From contig CAWBUW010000012.1 of assembly GCA_963792075.1 (NCBI GenBank), positions 1,736,001 through 1,800,000 of the forward strand: a stretch of DNA of 64,000 bases, written 5' to 3'. Below the pieces are notes generated by a model, which worked only from the letters and a program-made list of their open reading frames with translations, had not been told where the DNA came from and ran no database searches. A program made the translations under genes and the position numbers. The stretch comes from CAWBUW01 sp963792075 (GTDB lineage: Bacteria; Chloroflexota; Anaerolineae; Anaerolineales; UBA4823). The first letter of the stretch is position 1. Every line of letters begins with the position of its first letter. Below, piece by piece: positions 36,201-45,533 of this stretch.

Positions 36201-39150
36201 TCCCCGCCCGAGCCGGTAGCGGAGTACACGCCGGTGGCCAGCGTGGATTTCGCCACTTCCCCCGAGGGTACGGCCCGCTTGGCATTTACCCCTACTGAGC
36301 CGGGCACCTTTGAGCTGCGTATCACCGGCGGTGCCGCCACGACGACCCTGACTCAGTGGGTGGGCGGCCCTGGCCAGCCGGTCTGGCCCAACCTGCCCAA
36401 CCAGCGCTTGCGCTTGACCGCCGACCGGGAGGCCTATGTCCCCGGCAACACCGCCCAGGTGTTCATCCCCAACCCCTTTGGGCAGCCTGCCCTGGCGCTG
36501 GTGACCCTCGAGCGCGCCAACGTGATGCAGTCCCAGGTGGTTACGCTGCCCGCGGACGGCAACACGCTGCCTTTCCTGCTCACGGACGAGCATGCCCCCA
36601 ATGTCTATCTCTCGGTGCTCCTGCTCGGCCGCACGCCAGGCGGCGCGCCGGACTTCCACGCGGGGTATATTAACCTCGACGTGGCCCCGGTGGAGCTGGT
36701 GCTGAATGTGAATTTAACCGTGCAGCCAGACCGCGCCGGACCGGGGGATGAAGTAACGGTGAACGTACGCGTCACCGATTCGGCCTCCCTGCCGGTGCAG
36801 GGCGAGTTCTCGCTGGCCGTGGTCGACCTGGCGGTTTTGAAGCTGGCCGACCCCTTTGCGCGGGATATCGACCAGGCCTTCTATGGCCGCCAGCCGCTCG
36901 GTGTGCGCATGGGCCTCTCGCTGGCCGTTTACGGGCGGCGGGATGTTTGGATGCCCGGCGGCATGGGCGGCGGCGGTGGAGATGCAGTCGGTACCGTGCG
37001 CGAGGAGTTCCCCGATACGGCTTATTGGAACCCCTCCATCACCACCGATGCCAACGGCGAGGCCGCGCTCACGCTGAAGCTGCCTGACAGCCTGACCACC
37101 TGGCAACTGGACCTGCGCGGCATTACTGCCGATAACCGCGTGGGCCAGGCGTCCGCCCGGTTGATCACCAGCAAGGACCTGCTGGTGCGCCCGGTCACAC
37201 CGCGCTTCGTGGTGGTCGGCGACCGCGTGCAGCTCGCCGCCATCGTGCAGAACACCACCGCCTCTGACCTGCTCGTGGAGGCTGCCTTACAGTCGGATGG
37301 CTTGGTTCTGGAAGGCGCTGCCTTCCAGAACATCACCGTCCCGGCCAATGGCCGGGTGCGCGTGGAATGGTGGGGCACTGTGCAGGACGTGGAGTCGTTA
37401 GACCTGGTGTTCAGCGCCCGCGGCGGTGGGTTGGAAGATGCTTCTCGTGCCGCGGACGGGGCGCTGCCCGTGCTGCGCTACCGCGCCCCGCAGGCTTTCG
37501 CCACTGCCGGCGTATTGGATTCGGCGGGCGAACAGTTGGAGCTGGTCAGCCTGCCGCCTAACACGGACCTTTCGGCCTCTGCGCGCGCCGGCGGGCTGCA
37601 CTTACAACTTTCGCCTTCGCTCGGCGCCGCTGCCTATGACGCCCTGCAGGCGCTGAATAACGAAACCTACGCCAGCACCGAGCAGGTGCTCTCGCGCCTG
37701 CTGGGCAACCTGTCCACGCTGCAGGCGGCGCGCAATGCCAACCTGGGCAATGCGGCTTTGGAGACCGATCTGCAGCAGGCAGTCTTGCAGGCCCTCAGCC
37801 TGCTGGTCTCTCGCCAGGACATGGACGGCGGCTGGGGCTGGTGGGCTGATGGGACCAGCGATGTACACATCACCGCTTATGCGCTCGTGGCGCTGGTGCA
37901 GGCGCGCCAGGCTGGCGTTTCAATCAACGAATATTCTCTCGCGCGGTTTGGATTACCTGACTACCAACCTGGTCGCGCCCGACCAGGCGCAGGAAGGCTG
38001 GCAGTTGGACCGGCTGGCCTTTGTGGACTATGCGCGCATGCTGGCGGGCAGCGGCGACCTGAGCCGCGCCCAGGCTCTGTATGCAGAGCGCTCCCGCCTG
38101 AGCCCCTGGGCGCTTGCCTTCTTGGGGCTGACTTTGGACAACCTCTCGCCGGGCAGCCAGGAAGCAGCCACGCTGTTCTCGGATTTGCAGGCCGGCGCGC
38201 TGCGTTCGGGCTCCGGCGCCAACTGGGAAGACCCCAACGGCGGCTACCGCAATATGGCCTCTGCCGCCTCGACTACGGCCATCGTGGCCTACGCCCTGGT
38301 GCAGCATGAGCCGGGCTCGGCGCTGCTGCCCGACGCGCTGCGTTACCTGATGCTCACCCGCCAGCCGGAGGGCGGCTGGCGCTCGACTTATGACACAGCC
38401 TGGACTCTGATGGCGTTGAACGCCTGGGTGCAGGTCACCGGCGAGCTGCAGGGTTCCTTCACCTACGGCGCTTCGTTGAACGGTGTCTCGATTGCTAACA
38501 GCCAGGCGGCTGCCGGTGTGCTGCAATCCGAAACGGTGAACGTCCCCTTGAACCGCCTGTATCCCAACGATCCCAACGCGCTGGTGGTACAGCACGGCGA
38601 GGGCGCCGGGCGGCTGTATTACACTGCCCTCCTGGATGTCTCCCGCCCCGTCGCCGATGTCGCCCCGCTCAACCGCGGCCTGGTGATCGAGCGTGAGTTT
38701 TACCTCCCCGGCCAGGCCGCTCCGGTGCAGTCGGCCTCGCAAGGTGAGCAGGTGATGGTGCGTCTGCGCCTGGTCGTGCCGCACGAAGCCTACTACGTGG
38801 TCATCGAAGACTATATCCCCGCCGGCGCGGAGGTGATCAACCTCAGCCTCAAGACTACCCAGCAGGGCTTCGATATCTATGGCAACGAGCTGAAACCTGG
38901 CCCGGAATATGACCCCGCCGATCCCTTTGCCTCTGGCTGGGGCTGGTGGCTGTTCGGTGCTCCTCAAATCTATGACGAACGCATCGCCTGGACCGCCTCC
39001 TACCTGCCCGCCGGGACCTACGAGCTGACCTACCGCCTGACCACCCTGCAGCTTGGTGAATTCCGCGTGCTGCCTGCCCGGGCTTACCAGTTCTACTTCC
39101 CCGACGTTCAGGGCAACTCCGCCGGCGCCACTTTCACGATCGAGCCATGA
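33249..39150 (+). CDS. Alpha-2-macroglobulin-like lipoprotein without thioester Cys (frameshifted)
   Basis: A giant envelope protein of about 1966 residues once one frameshift is bridged. The lipoprotein signal ends with VSLAC (Cys25). MG domains follow; the MG2 hallmark YIYTDRPIYRPGQTVYF is near residue 693. The A2M domain (FPDTAYWNPSITTDANGEA, LPDSLTTWQLDLRGIT) precedes a terpenoid-cyclase-like thioester domain. The thioester position reads YASTEQ (Ser1476 for Cys), so covalent trapping is not expected. The frame changes near 37944: the first frame reads into unrelated sequence, while the next continues with GLDYLTTNLVAPDQ. An extra or missing base may be real or an error. Start at 33249 is chosen by AGGAGG. 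It overlaps the M28 peptidase gene by four bases. Confidence 0.85.
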
Positions 39151-40412
39151 CCGGTTCTGCTGAACCTGGCGTAGCGGACTACGGCGCAACCGCAGTCCGC
39201 TACGCCAAAACAATTGCCGCCCTCGGCGGCCGCGGTTCTGCCACGCCCGCCGAGGCTGCCGCCGCCGAAAGCGTGCGCCGCCAGCTCGCCGCGCTGGGCG
39301 TGACGGACTTGCGCACTCAGGAATTCCTGGGCTTGCGCTCGATGTGGCTCTTCCTGGCGCAGGCTTTTGGCCTGGCGCTGGTCGGCCACGCCGCCTTCTG
39401 GCTCCTGCCGGGCCCCGTGGGCCTGCTCCCCGCCCTGCTCATCTCCCTTGCCACCTTTGCCCTCTCCTTCTTCCTCCTCTGGCGTAAATTAACCTTCCGC
39501 ACAGCAGTACACGCTTCACCACCTGCGCCGCCAGGCGAACACAACCTGCCCAACAGCCGTTTACCTCACGGCCCCTCCCAGAATGTGATCGCCGTGCTGC
39601 CTCCGGCTTCCGGCGTCGCGCAGCGTCGCCTCGTGCTGCTGGCCCACCTCGACTCCCACCGCGCCGTGTGGCTGTTCGCCCACCCGCTCCTGGCGAAGGT
39701 CTATGCCTGGATGGCCCCCGCCGCGCTATTGGGCGTGCTGGGCGCGCCTTTGTTCTACGCGCTTGCTTCCCTGACAGGCCAGCCTCTCTTCGGCTGGCTG
39801 GCGCTGGTGTTCGCGCTGCTGCATTTTCTGGCCTGGTTCACCGGCGTGACCGCCGACCTCGGCCCGTACTCCCCCGGCGCCAACGATAACGCCTCCGCCG
39901 TGGGCAGCCTGCTGGCGCTGGCCGAGCGCCTGCGGCAGGCGCCCCTGGCGCACACCGAGGTCTGGCTGGCCTTTACCGGCTGCGAAGAGTCTGGTGGCGA
40001 TGGCATGCTCCGCCTGCTCGCTGAGCATGGCAACACTCTGAAAGATGCTCTCTTCCTCGACCTCGAGATGGTCGGCATCGGTGAGCGCCTGGTCTACCTC
40101 GAGCAGGAGGGCCTGCTGCGCCCGCGCTCCATTTCCCCCTCCGTCCGCCGCCTGGTGGAGCAGGTTGCGACGCCCTCCATCCGGCCCCTGCGCATCTCCG
40201 CCTCTGGCGCTTTCACCGAGATGGGCATTGCCTGGGAGCACGGCTTCCAGGGCGTGTGCCTGCTGGTGCTTTCGGATTCAGAGCCCGGCCTGCCGCATTG
40301 GCATCGCCTGACGGATATCGCCCAGAACTACCAGGCAGGCGCCTTCGCCCTGGCGCACGACTTTGCGTGGCAGCTCATGCGGCTGTGGGATGAGATAGGG
40401 GCTGGGGGGTGA
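39147..40412 (+). CDS. Membrane-anchored M28-family metallopeptidase
   Basis: A 421-residue zinc aminopeptidase-like protein. Two N-terminal membrane helices (about 65-112) and two more (about 190-235) interrupt the peptidase fold. Metal ligands are visible in LLAHLDSH, SPGANDNASAVG, GCEESGGDG, LDLEMVG and PHWHRLTD, so the di-zinc site looks intact. Its start overlaps the alpha-2-macroglobulin stop (ATGA), making an operon of a putative protease-interacting protein and a peptidase. The last codons (GAGG then TGA) are supplied by a copy of repeat element A. Confidence 0.87.
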   Translation: MTGSAEPGVADYGATAVRYAKTIAALGGRGSATPAEAAAAESVRRQLAALGVTDLRTQEFLGLRSMWLFLAQAFGLALVGHAAFWLLPGPVGLLPALLISLATFALSFFLLWRKLTFRTAVHASPPAPPGEHNLPNSRLPHGPSQNVIAVLPPASGVAQRRLVLLAHLDSHRAVWLFAHPLLAKVYAWMAPAALLGVLGAPLFYALASLTGQPLFGWLALVFALLHFLAWFTGVTADLGPYSPGANDNASAVGSLLALAERLRQAPLAHTEVWLAFTGCEESGGDGMLRLLAEHGNTLKDALFLDLEMVGIGERLVYLEQEGLLRPRSISPSVRRLVEQVATPSIRPLRISASGAFTEMGIAWEHGFQGVCLLVLSDSEPGLPHWHRLTDIAQNYQAGAFALAHDFAWQLMRLWDEIGAGG

Positions 40413-40498
40413 AATGTGGGGCAAAGCCCTACATTTCACCCCCCAATTCCCCTGGGGGGAGGGCAATCGCCGGGCAGCGAAGCTGCATGCGATTACCC
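40404..40498. repeat. Element A, copy 2
   Basis: Palindrome 40404-40444 (20-bp arms with one G-T pair, aaa loop) plus the same tail as at 6186-6284, with GGCAGC-gaa-GCTGC inside GGGCAATCGC/GCGATTACCC. It overlaps and provides the stop codon of the M28 peptidase gene. Confidence 0.85.
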
Positions 40499-40514
40499 CT
40501 CTCAGTTAGATTAT

Positions 40515-40662
40515 TTGCCATTCTGCCCACTCTGATGTATGATATTCTCGTATATGGATAAACCTCGCCCGGAACCCGTTGGTGAGGCCATGGCCTCCGT
40601 GTGAGGGGGACGCATCGGCAGCAAGCAGCGCCCGGTTCTCGCAAGGGACCGGGTGTTATTTT
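40515..40662 (+). ncRNA. Candidate small structured RNA with own promoter and terminator
   Basis: TTGCCA (40515-40520) and TATGAT (40538-40543) are spaced by 17 bp. From a start near 40550 the transcript would run about 110 nt through a GAGGCCATGGCCTC palindrome to a terminator (CCCGGTTC, loop, GGACCGGG, then TGTTATTTT, ending near 40662). No open frame is present. GGAACC at the 5' end could pair with GGTTC of the terminator, so a switch is conceivable. I could not match it to SRP RNA, 6S, or a riboswitch class. Confidence 0.4.
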
Positions 40663-40680
40663 CATTGGAAAAACTTTTGC

Positions 40681-40729
40681 TTGACAAGAAGGCAATCCAA
40701 TGCTATCCTTTTATAGCGTATATGCTATA
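40681..40729 (+). promoter_or_regulatory. Toxin-antitoxin promoter and operator
   Basis: TTGACA (40681-40686) and TATCCT (40704-40709) with a 17-bp spacer, followed by a perfect inverted repeat TATAGC-GTATAT-GCTATA (40712-40729) over the predicted start. The antitoxin's XRE domain is the expected ligand, giving autorepression. Confidence 0.75.
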
Positions 40730-40751
40730 TTCATTCGAGTGAAGGCTGATC

Positions 40752-41105
40752 ATGTGGGACATTGAGTACTACGTGACGGCCAAAGGTGCTTGTCCGACGC
40801 GAGAATTCCTGAGCAGCCTTCATAAAAAAGATGAGCTCCCTGCTGTACTTCGAGCAATGGAACTATTGAAAGAATTTGGCTATCAATTGCGCCGTCCCCA
40901 TGCCGATATATTGGAAGATGGCATTTATGAGCTGCGCATCCCGCTGAGACACAAGCAATTCCGCCTCCTCTATTTCTATTTTTTCCAAGAAGGAATTGTG
41001 ATCAGTCACGGCTTACGGAAAGAATCAAAAGTAAATCCGGCAGAGATCGAAAAAGCTAAAGACCACCGTGCGGATTACCTTGCCCGACATGCGAGAAAAC
41101 GATGA
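40752..41105 (+). CDS. higB: HigB/RelE-type toxin (phage-derived Gp49-like)
   Basis: A 117-residue RelE-fold protein of the Gp49/HigB-2 group. Signs are CPTREFLSSL near the start, the YELRIPLRHKQFRLLYFYF core strand pair with conserved Arg and Tyr, and the C-terminal HGLRKESKVNPAEIEKAK helix. Toxins of this type are ribosome-dependent mRNA interferases. The gene order (toxin first) and a four-base ATGA overlap with the HTH gene are typical of HigBA. It neighbours a type I R-M system. Confidence 0.88.
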   Translation: MWDIEYYVTAKGACPTREFLSSLHKKDELPAVLRAMELLKEFGYQLRRPHADILEDGIYELRIPLRHKQFRLLYFYFFQEGIVISHGLRKESKVNPAEIEKAKDHRADYLARHARKR

Positions 41106-41611
41106 AACACTCCGATTTTGTTCAAGAGATTGAGAAAGACCCTGAATATCAAGAGGCTAAAGAAGCCCTGAAGGCGCTTTTCGCCTTGGGGGATGCCGTT
41201 TTACGCGCCCGCATTGAGCGCGGCTGGTCTCAGACCGAATTAGCCAGGCGGGTAGGCACCAAGCAGGCGAATATCTCCCGCATCGAATCGGGGTTGGGCA
41301 ACCCTACGTTTAACCTGCTTCAGAAAATCCTGAAAGTGCTGGATCTGGAGGTCCACTTCATCCCCTCTTCTACCGATCCGCACTTTGCAGGGATCACCTA
41401 CCTCCGCAGCGCGTCCAGGCAGCCAACGCCTGTGCTGCGTGGAACCGGGGTCCGTGTCCAGGCCCTGGTTGTGGATGCCAAGCAGCACGGCCTGAGCGCC
41501 GAGCAGTTAGCGCAAGAATATGACTTGCATCCCGACCAGGTGCGCGAAGCGCTGTCCTTTTACGACGCTCATCGCACGGAGATCGAACTCGGCAATTCGG
41601 GCGGAAGATGA
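41102..41611 (+). CDS. higA: XRE-family antitoxin fused to a DUF433 domain
   Basis: A 169-residue antitoxin. The XRE helix-turn-helix spans about residues 30-90 (IERGWSQTELARRVGTKQANISRIESG). A C-terminal DUF433 domain covers about 105-160 (TPVLRGTGVRVQALVVDAKQHGLSAEQLAQEYDL). DUF433 is usually a separate VapB-like antitoxin or DNA-binding domain. The fusion gives two possible DNA-binding modules in one antitoxin. It is coupled to the toxin by overlap and 25 bases precede hsdR. Confidence 0.88.
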   Translation: MKHSDFVQEIEKDPEYQEAKEALKALFALGDAVLRARIERGWSQTELARRVGTKQANISRIESGLGNPTFNLLQKILKVLDLEVHFIPSSTDPHFAGITYLRSASRQPTPVLRGTGVRVQALVVDAKQHGLSAEQLAQEYDLHPDQVREALSFYDAHRTEIELGNSGGR

Positions 41612-41636
41612 GACCGAGAAGTAGGAAAATAACCAG

Positions 41637-44468
41637 ATGCCCACCCCTGAAGAGCTTGCCCGAATAAATATTGACGCACTCCTGACCGCCTGCGGCTGGG
41701 TGCTGCAGGACCGCAGGGACCTCAACCTGTATGCCGGGCAGGGGGTGGCGGTGCGCGAGTTTCCGTTGGAGACCGGCGAAGCAGATTATCTCTTGTTTGT
41801 GGACCGCAAGGCGGTGGGGGTGATCGAGGCCAAGCCGGAAGGGACCACGCTATCCGGTGTGGCAGAACAGGCGGGGGATTACGCTGTCGGATTACCGCCG
41901 AATATCCCCCACGTGACTTTGCCTCTGCCTTTCTTATACGAAAGCACCGGCGTGGAAACGTATTTCCGCGATGAGCGCGACCCGCAGCCTCGTTCTCGCC
42001 GGGTGTTTGCCTTCCACCGTCCAGAGACGCTGGCTGAATGGCTCTCACAGCCGGAAACGCTGCGCGCTCGCTTGCGAGAAATGCCCGGGAAACATTCGTT
42101 GGGAGGCACTGGCCTTGCGCCCCTCCTGTGGCCGGCACAGGTGGAGGCGATCACCCACCTGGAAGATTCCTTTGCCGCCGACCAACCGCGTGCCTTGATC
42201 CAGATGGCCACCGGCAGCGGCAAGACCTTTACCGCAGTCAACTTCGTCTACCGGCTGATCAAGCATGCCAGGGCAAAGCGGGTGCTGTTCCTGGTAGACC
42301 GCAACAACCTGGGTAAACAGGCTTTCAAGGAGTTTGACCAGTTCGTCACTCCCGACGACGGGCGCAAGTTCAGCGAGCTGTACAATGTGCAGCACCTGCA
42401 ATCCAATCTGCTGGATGACGTGAGCAAGGTGCATATCACCACCATCCAGAGGCTGTATTCGATGCTTTCGGGAGAGGCGGAGTTCGACGCGGCAAACGAG
42501 GATGCTTCGTTGTGGGAGGCGGACAGCGCGCTGCAAGGGCAGCGCGAGAAAGACGTGCGCTACAACCCCCGCATCCCGCTGGAGTATTATGACTTCATCA
42601 TCACCGACGAGTGTCACCGCTCGATTTACAACCTGTGGCGGCAGGCGCTGGAGTATTTCGACGCCTACCTGATCGGGCTGACCGCCACACCTTCCAGGCA
42701 GACCTTTGGCTTCTTCAACCAGAACCTGGTGATGGAGTACAGCCGCCAGCGCGCCGTGGCGGACGGGGTCAACGTGGACGGGGAGGTGTACCGCATCCGC
42801 ACACGCATCGGCGAGCAGGGCAGCAGTATCGAAAAGGGCTGGTGGGTCGGGCGCAGGGACAAGCGCACGCGCCGGCAGCGCTGGGAGCAGTTGGAGGAAG
42901 ATTTCTCCTATGATCCGGAAGCTCTGGATCGCAGTGTGAGCGCGCCCAGCCAGATCCGCACAATTCTCACGGCTTACAAGGACAGCCTGCCTGAGCTCTT
43001 CCCCGGGCGGGACGAGACGCCCAAGACGCTCATCTTTGCCAAGGACGACAACCATGCCGAGGACATCGTGCGCATCACCCGCCAGCTCTTCGGCAAGGGG
43101 GACGACTTCTGCCAGAAGATCACTTACCGCGCCGCCGGGCAGCCGGAGGACCTGATCAGCGCCTTCAGGACTTCCTACAACCCGCGCGTGGCAGTGACCG
43201 TGGACATGATCGCCACGGGTACGGACATCAAGCCGCTGGAGGCGCTGCTGTTCATGCGCGCCGTGCGCTCGCGGGTGCTGTTCGAGCAGATGCTGGGACG
43301 CGGCACGCGCGTCATCTCGGAGACCGATTTCCAGGCGGTAACCACCACGCCGCAGGCGCACAAGACGCGCTTCGTCATCGTGGATGCAGTCGGCGTCACC
43401 GAGCAGGAGCTGGTGGACACCGGGACGGTAGAGCGCAAGCGCTCGGTGCCGCTGAAAGCGCTGCTGGATGCCGTGGCCGTTGGGGCGGTGGACGAGGACG
43501 TGCTGGGTTCGCTGGCGCGCCGGCTGGGACTGCTGGAGCAGCGCCTGACCGGTACCCAGCGCCAGGAAATCGAATCCCTGCTGGACACGCCGGCCGCGCC
43601 GGAGCGCTTCAGCAGCCTGCGCCAGCTTTCCAACGCCCTGTTGGACGCCATCGACCCCGACGCCATCTACAACGCGTGTGTAGCGTGTGTAGGGGCGGAT
43701 GGCGTCCGCCCGGACGGCGTCCGCCCACCCGAGCCTACCCCCGCCGATTTAGACGCCGCCCGCCAGAGATTGCTCGCTCGCGCCGTCATCCCCCTGGCTG
43801 CCAGCCCGGCTTTACGCGGCTATTTGCTGGAAAGGGAGATCCTGATCGACGAGACGAGCGTGGACGAAGTGCTTGCCGCCGGGTTCGACCAGGACGCCTC
43901 CCAGCACGCCCGCCAGTTGGTGGCCTCCTTCCGGCAGTTCATCCAGGACAACCGGGACGAGATTACTGCCCTGCAAATCCTGTTCAGCCAGCCCTATGGG
44001 CGGCGGCGCCTGGATTTTGCGCAGGTGCGCCAGCTTGCGGAGCGCTTGAACGAAACGCTGAAGCAGGGCGAGCCGCTGCTGCTGACCAGCAACTTATGGC
44101 AGGCTTACCAGCAGCTTGAAAAAGACCGGGTGCGCGGGGCAGGCGAGCGCCGGGTGCTGGCGGACCTGGTCTCGCTGGTGCGCCACGCCGCGCTGGATGA
44201 AGACCTGCAGCCCTATCCTGAGCGGGTGCAATCGCGCTACCAGGATTGGCTGGCAGCCCAGGCGGCGAACGGCAGGCAGTTCGCCCCGCAGGAGCGCTGG
44301 TGGCTGGACGAGATCGCCCGCCACATCGGCATCAACCTCTCCATCGGCGTGGAAGACCTGAATTCCTACGGCTTCCAGAACCGCGGCGGGCAGGTGGCGG
44401 CAGCCAGGTTGTTCGGGCAGAGGCTGCCCGCGCTGTTGGAAGAGCTCAATACGGCATTAGGTAGATAA
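41637..44468 (+). CDS. hsdR: Type I restriction enzyme, R subunit (EcoEI-like)
   Basis: A 943-residue motor-nuclease. The N-terminal PD-(D/E)xK nuclease has Asp50 and Glu64-Ala-Lys66 (EADYLLF, VIEAK). The helicase part has Walker A ATGSGKTFTA near 191, the DECHRS box near 324, IGLTATPS, and helicase C motifs ending in EQMLGRGTR. The EcoEI_R_C-type C-terminal domain follows. An unusual short insert, ACVGADGVRPDGVRPP, near residue 685 is encoded by a repeat-like palindromic stretch. The gene is intact, but its partner hsdS is broken, so restriction is probably inactive. Confidence 0.94.
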   Translation: MPTPEELARINIDALLTACGWVLQDRRDLNLYAGQGVAVREFPLETGEADYLLFVDRKAVGVIEAKPEGTTLSGVAEQAGDYAVGLPPNIPHVTLPLPFLYESTGVETYFRDERDPQPRSRRVFAFHRPETLAEWLSQPETLRARLREMPGKHSLGGTGLAPLLWPAQVEAITHLEDSFAADQPRALIQMATGSGKTFTAVNFVYRLIKHARAKRVLFLVDRNNLGKQAFKEFDQFVTPDDGRKFSELYNVQHLQSNLLDDVSKVHITTIQRLYSMLSGEAEFDAANEDASLWEADSALQGQREKDVRYNPRIPLEYYDFIITDECHRSIYNLWRQALEYFDAYLIGLTATPSRQTFGFFNQNLVMEYSRQRAVADGVNVDGEVYRIRTRIGEQGSSIEKGWWVGRRDKRTRRQRWEQLEEDFSYDPEALDRSVSAPSQIRTILTAYKDSLPELFPGRDETPKTLIFAKDDNHAEDIVRITRQLFGKGDDFCQKITYRAAGQPEDLISAFRTSYNPRVAVTVDMIATGTDIKPLEALLFMRAVRSRVLFEQMLGRGTRVISETDFQAVTTTPQAHKTRFVIVDAVGVTEQELVDTGTVERKRSVPLKALLDAVAVGAVDEDVLGSLARRLGLLEQRLTGTQRQEIESLLDTPAAPERFSSLRQLSNALLDAIDPDAIYNACVACVGADGVRPDGVRPPEPTPADLDAARQRLLARAVIPLAASPALRGYLLEREILIDETSVDEVLAAGFDQDASQHARQLVASFRQFIQDNRDEITALQILFSQPYGRRRLDFAQVRQLAERLNETLKQGEPLLLTSNLWQAYQQLEKDRVRGAGERRVLADLVSLVRHAALDEDLQPYPERVQSRYQDWLAAQAANGRQFAPQERWWLDEIARHIGINLSIGVEDLNSYGFQNRGGQVAAARLFGQRLPALLEELNTALGR
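43677..43733. repeat. In-frame palindromic repeat insert within hsdR
   Basis: A GTGTAGC/GTGTAG direct repeat is followed by two overlapping GC-rich inverted repeats built on GGCGGATGGCGTCCGCC and GGACGGCGTCC. It adds about 16-18 residues without breaking the frame, in the linker between helicase and C-terminal domain. Confidence 0.6.
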
Positions 44469-44470
44469 TT

Positions 44471-44915
44471 ATGGCACTTGGGATCTCGGTTGCTGAAATT
44501 ATTAATAAATCGAATAATCCCTTATTAATGGTTCATCCATCTTGGAGTTGAGTCTTATTAGGGGATATTGCTGAAATACTCAACGGTTATGCATTTGTGG
44601 CCAGTAAGTTTAATAAAGATGTTGGTATTCCCCTCCTGAGAATCAGGGATATTGGGAAAACGACCACCGAAGCCTTTTACACTGGAGATTTTCCTGAAAT
44701 ATATTGGGTTGAACCGGGTGACTTGATTATTGGGATGGATGGTGATTTCAAATGTTCAAAATGGATGGGTCCTCGCGCATTACTTAACCAGCGTGTATGT
44801 AAAGTAACCTTGAAATCATCAGTGTACAATCGTAAGTTTTTAGAATATACACTGCCAGGTTATTTAAAAGCAATAAATGATCACACCTCGTCAGTAACGG
44901 TTAAACATTTATCAT
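44471..44915 (+). pseudogene. hsdS: hsdS, 5' part (nonsense codon, then interrupted by IS630)
   Basis: Type I specificity subunit, first target-recognition domain. The reading frame from the ATG at 44471 meets TGA at 44549-44551, in HPSWS(stop)VLLGDIAEILNGYAF, where a Trp (TGG) is expected. The same frame then continues open to NDHTSSVTVKHLSSK, the conserved end of a TRD, where the insertion sequence begins. Both the nonsense codon and the insertion would inactivate the subunit. AT content is higher than in hsdR. Confidence 0.85.
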
Positions 44916-44963
44916 CTAAGTAATCAGTCGAATGTACTTTAACAAACGTGATAAACTGTGGAC

Positions 44964-45533
44964 ATGCCAAAAGCCCGAGATTATCACCTTACAGAACAAG
45001 AATTGATAGCGGTGGAAACCGCCATTCACCGAGACAAACGTCCAGAAGTGCGTCAAAGGTGTACAGTGATTCGCCTCCTCCATCTGGGTCATAAGCCAGA
45101 GCAGATTGCTGAAATGCAGGCTGTCAGCAAACCTACCATATACGGTTGGTATGATCGTTGGCGCAGCGGTGGTGTAGAGGGGCTGGCCAACAAGCACAAA
45201 AGTGGGCGACCGCTGAAAGCCGATGATGAATATACAGCGGCTTTACTGGAAGTGATCGAAAAAGAGCCATCTGAATTGGGATACGACTTTGTAATCTGGA
45301 CCATTGATCGCTTACGCGCCCACCTGGAGAAGAGAACTGGCATCAGTCTGAGTGAAAGCCGTTTTCGAGCCTTGTTGAAACGTAAAGGATATCGGTATCG
45401 TCGCCCAAAATACGACTTGGGCCATTTGCAGGACAAGGATGCCAAGGAAAAAGCGGCAGATCTGTTGGAGGAGTTGAAAAAAAGACCCTCGGAGACGATT
45501 TCGCACTCGTCTTTGTGGACGAAACAACCGTAA
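44964..45533 (+). CDS. IS630 transposase, N-terminal frame (HTH)
   Basis: 189 residues with helix-turn-helix units (LIRLLHLGHKPEQIAEMQAV, WYDRWRSGGVEGL) that bind the IS ends, and a winged-helix part with RYRRPKYDLGHLQD. A slippery run of seven A followed by G at 45477-45484 lies near its end. A -1 slip there continues as KKKTLGDDFALVFVDETTV, entering the DDE frame, the usual way IS630 elements make full transposase. A GTG at 44958 is the alternative start. Confidence 0.87.
   Translation: MPKARDYHLTEQELIAVETAIHRDKRPEVRQRCTVIRLLHLGHKPEQIAEMQAVSKPTIYGWYDRWRSGGVEGLANKHKSGRPLKADDEYTAALLEVIEKEPSELGYDFVIWTIDRLRAHLEKRTGISLSESRFRALLKRKGYRYRRPKYDLGHLQDKDAKEKAADLLEELKKRPSETISHSSLWTKQP

Noticed and set aside
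34719..36659. Long minus-strand frame opposite the alpha-2-macroglobulin gene
   Set aside because: It is antisense to a convincing gene, has Arg/Gly/His-rich composition typical of a shadow frame in GC-rich DNA, and matches no family.
40550..40662. SRP (4.5S-like) RNA
   Set aside because: Size fits, but the GGAAGGAAGCAGC-type conserved loop is absent; only CGGCAGCAAGCAGC is seen.
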